Assembly: GCA_017302455.1 (NCBI GenBank)
Contig: JAFLDO010000005.1
Span: 1-64,000 of the forward strand
Direction: 5' to 3'
DNA length: 64,000 nucleotides
Source: Accumulibacter sp.
GTDB taxonomy: Bacteria; Pseudomonadota; Gammaproteobacteria; Burkholderiales; Rhodocyclaceae
Positions within the stretch are counted from its first letter, which is position 1. Each line of letters opens with the position of its first letter. The notes beneath the pieces are model-generated. The model was not told the DNA's origin and ran no database searches. It saw nothing but the letters and a program-made list of their open reading frames with translations. Shown here one piece after another: positions 63,534 to 64,000 of this stretch. The translations under genes and the position numbers were made by a program.

Positions 63534-64000
63534 TTATAGCACCGGCTTGCCGTTCGTCCAGCTTTCTTTGCCGGGCTCGGGCAATTGTGCCAGCCGTGGC
63601 GAAAAGACTTCGCTGACCAGCACGGACTGCCCGCCAAGGCCGAAGCGCGACCGGCGCGCCCAGAGAGTCGCCGGACTCTGCTCCGCGAGTTGCAGCGCCG
63701 CCCATGCGGCTGTGAACAACGCATGGCGACGATCGAGTCGATGGAAGGCCATCGGTCCACGCGTGAAGCCGGCATGCGCGAAAAGCAGTGCCCCGAGCGA
63801 ACGCTCACCCAGGCGTGACAGCCAGACGGTCAGCGGGCCACGCGGTCGCCGCGGCAGGACCGTGTGCGCGAAGACGACGATCTGCTCGTTGCAGGACAGC
63901 GCCACTTCGCGCACCCAGGCATGCACGCCGGGATCCAGGCCGAGCAAGCGCGCTTCGTCGGCTGTCGGTATGCCGAGTCCCTGACGCAGTACCCGCACGG
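63534..64000 (-). CDS. ubiC: Chorismate--pyruvate lyase, C-terminal part
   Basis: At least 155 codons; the start lies beyond the right edge. Converts chorismate to 4-hydroxybenzoate, the first step of ubiquinone synthesis. The visible segments RVLRQGLGIPTADEARLLGL, GVHAWVREVALSCN, LGERSLGALLFAHAGFTRG and LWARRSRFGLGGQSVLVSEV match the UbiC fold, including the Arg and Glu that hold the product. ubiA is often downstream but is not here; rhlE follows instead. Confidence 0.9.
   Translation of the reverse strand, partial: VRVLRQGLGIPTADEARLLGLDPGVHAWVREVALSCNEQIVVFAHTVLPRRPRGPLTVWLSRLGERSLGALLFAHAGFTRGPMAFHRLDRRHALFTAAWAALQLAEQSPATLWARRSRFGLGGQSVLVSEVFSPRLAQLPEPGKESWTNGKPVL

Overview
The window is about 64 kb of GC-rich chromosome from a betaproteobacterium. 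The gene set points to the Rhodocyclales, probably close to Candidatus Accumulibacter: glk-glgP-glgB-glgX glycogen genes, a PEP-CTERM exported protein with a sigma-54 promoter, a DUF4124-ntrB-ntrC operon, ubiC, and a sensor-like protein fused to an exonuclease. This is an inference from gene content, because there is no rRNA or marker phylogeny here. I see no tRNA, rRNA, CRISPR array or prophage.

Layout. 1-2632 is a small accessory patch: the right end of an IS4/IS50-type insertion sequence, a gene probably cut by it, and an AbiEi/AbiEii (type IV) toxin-antitoxin pair, closed by a strong terminator. 2896-17819 is a long minus-strand run. In transcription order it holds glnA; DUF4124-ntrB-ntrC; birA-coaX; a DUF350-SPFH-DUF4178 cluster ending in a 48-aa peptide; the pseudo-kinase/exonuclease fusion; and a tandem, eukaryote-like 6-phosphofructokinase. 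18124-31237 is mainly plus strand: rhodanese, nadA, a glycosyltransferase, hsp33, then glk and glgP-glgB-glgX, with one FAD-linked oxidase on the minus strand. 31279-49240 is mixed housekeeping (Nudix/ThiE, DUF815 ATPase, mltA, amtB, ilvA, 5-FTHF cyclo-ligase, slt, an NDUFA9-like protein, cca, midA, a pteridine-reductase-like SDR, ttcA, a cyclase-FHA protein, comF, bioB). bioC follows, and ilvN-ilvB face it on the minus strand behind a valine-rich leader peptide and an attenuator. The right end holds the PEP-CTERM gene, tpx, an IclR regulator, a YkgJ-type protein, uppP, yqiA, an RNase II-like gene, a TonB-like protein, aroE, mtgA, a LapA-like protein, rhlE and part of ubiC.

How the genes work together. 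Nitrogen control is visible as a circuit: ntrB/ntrC are encoded here, and both glnA and amtB have good sigma-54 -24/-12 promoters preceded by GCAC...GTGC dyads of NtrC type. Branched-chain amino-acid synthesis is split between ilvA and an attenuated ilvBN pair (AHAS I type). Glycogen breakdown and remodelling (glgP, glgB, glgX) with glucokinase and the unusual PFK form a glycogen-to-glycolysis route that would suit a glycogen-cycling organism. glgA and glgC are not in the window.

The most noteworthy items are the previously unlisted ilvB leader/attenuator; the tandem PFK closely resembling animal PFK; the membrane pseudo-kinase fused to a DEDDh exonuclease; Hsp33 lacking two of its four zinc cysteines; a class III cyclase-like domain that has lost catalytic residues and is fused to FHA; and the sigma-54 promoter with a candidate enhancer site before the PEP-CTERM gene. 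Nothing in the window convincingly forms a wholly new multi-gene system. The DUF350-SPFH-DUF4178-48-aa cluster is the closest to an uncharacterised one.
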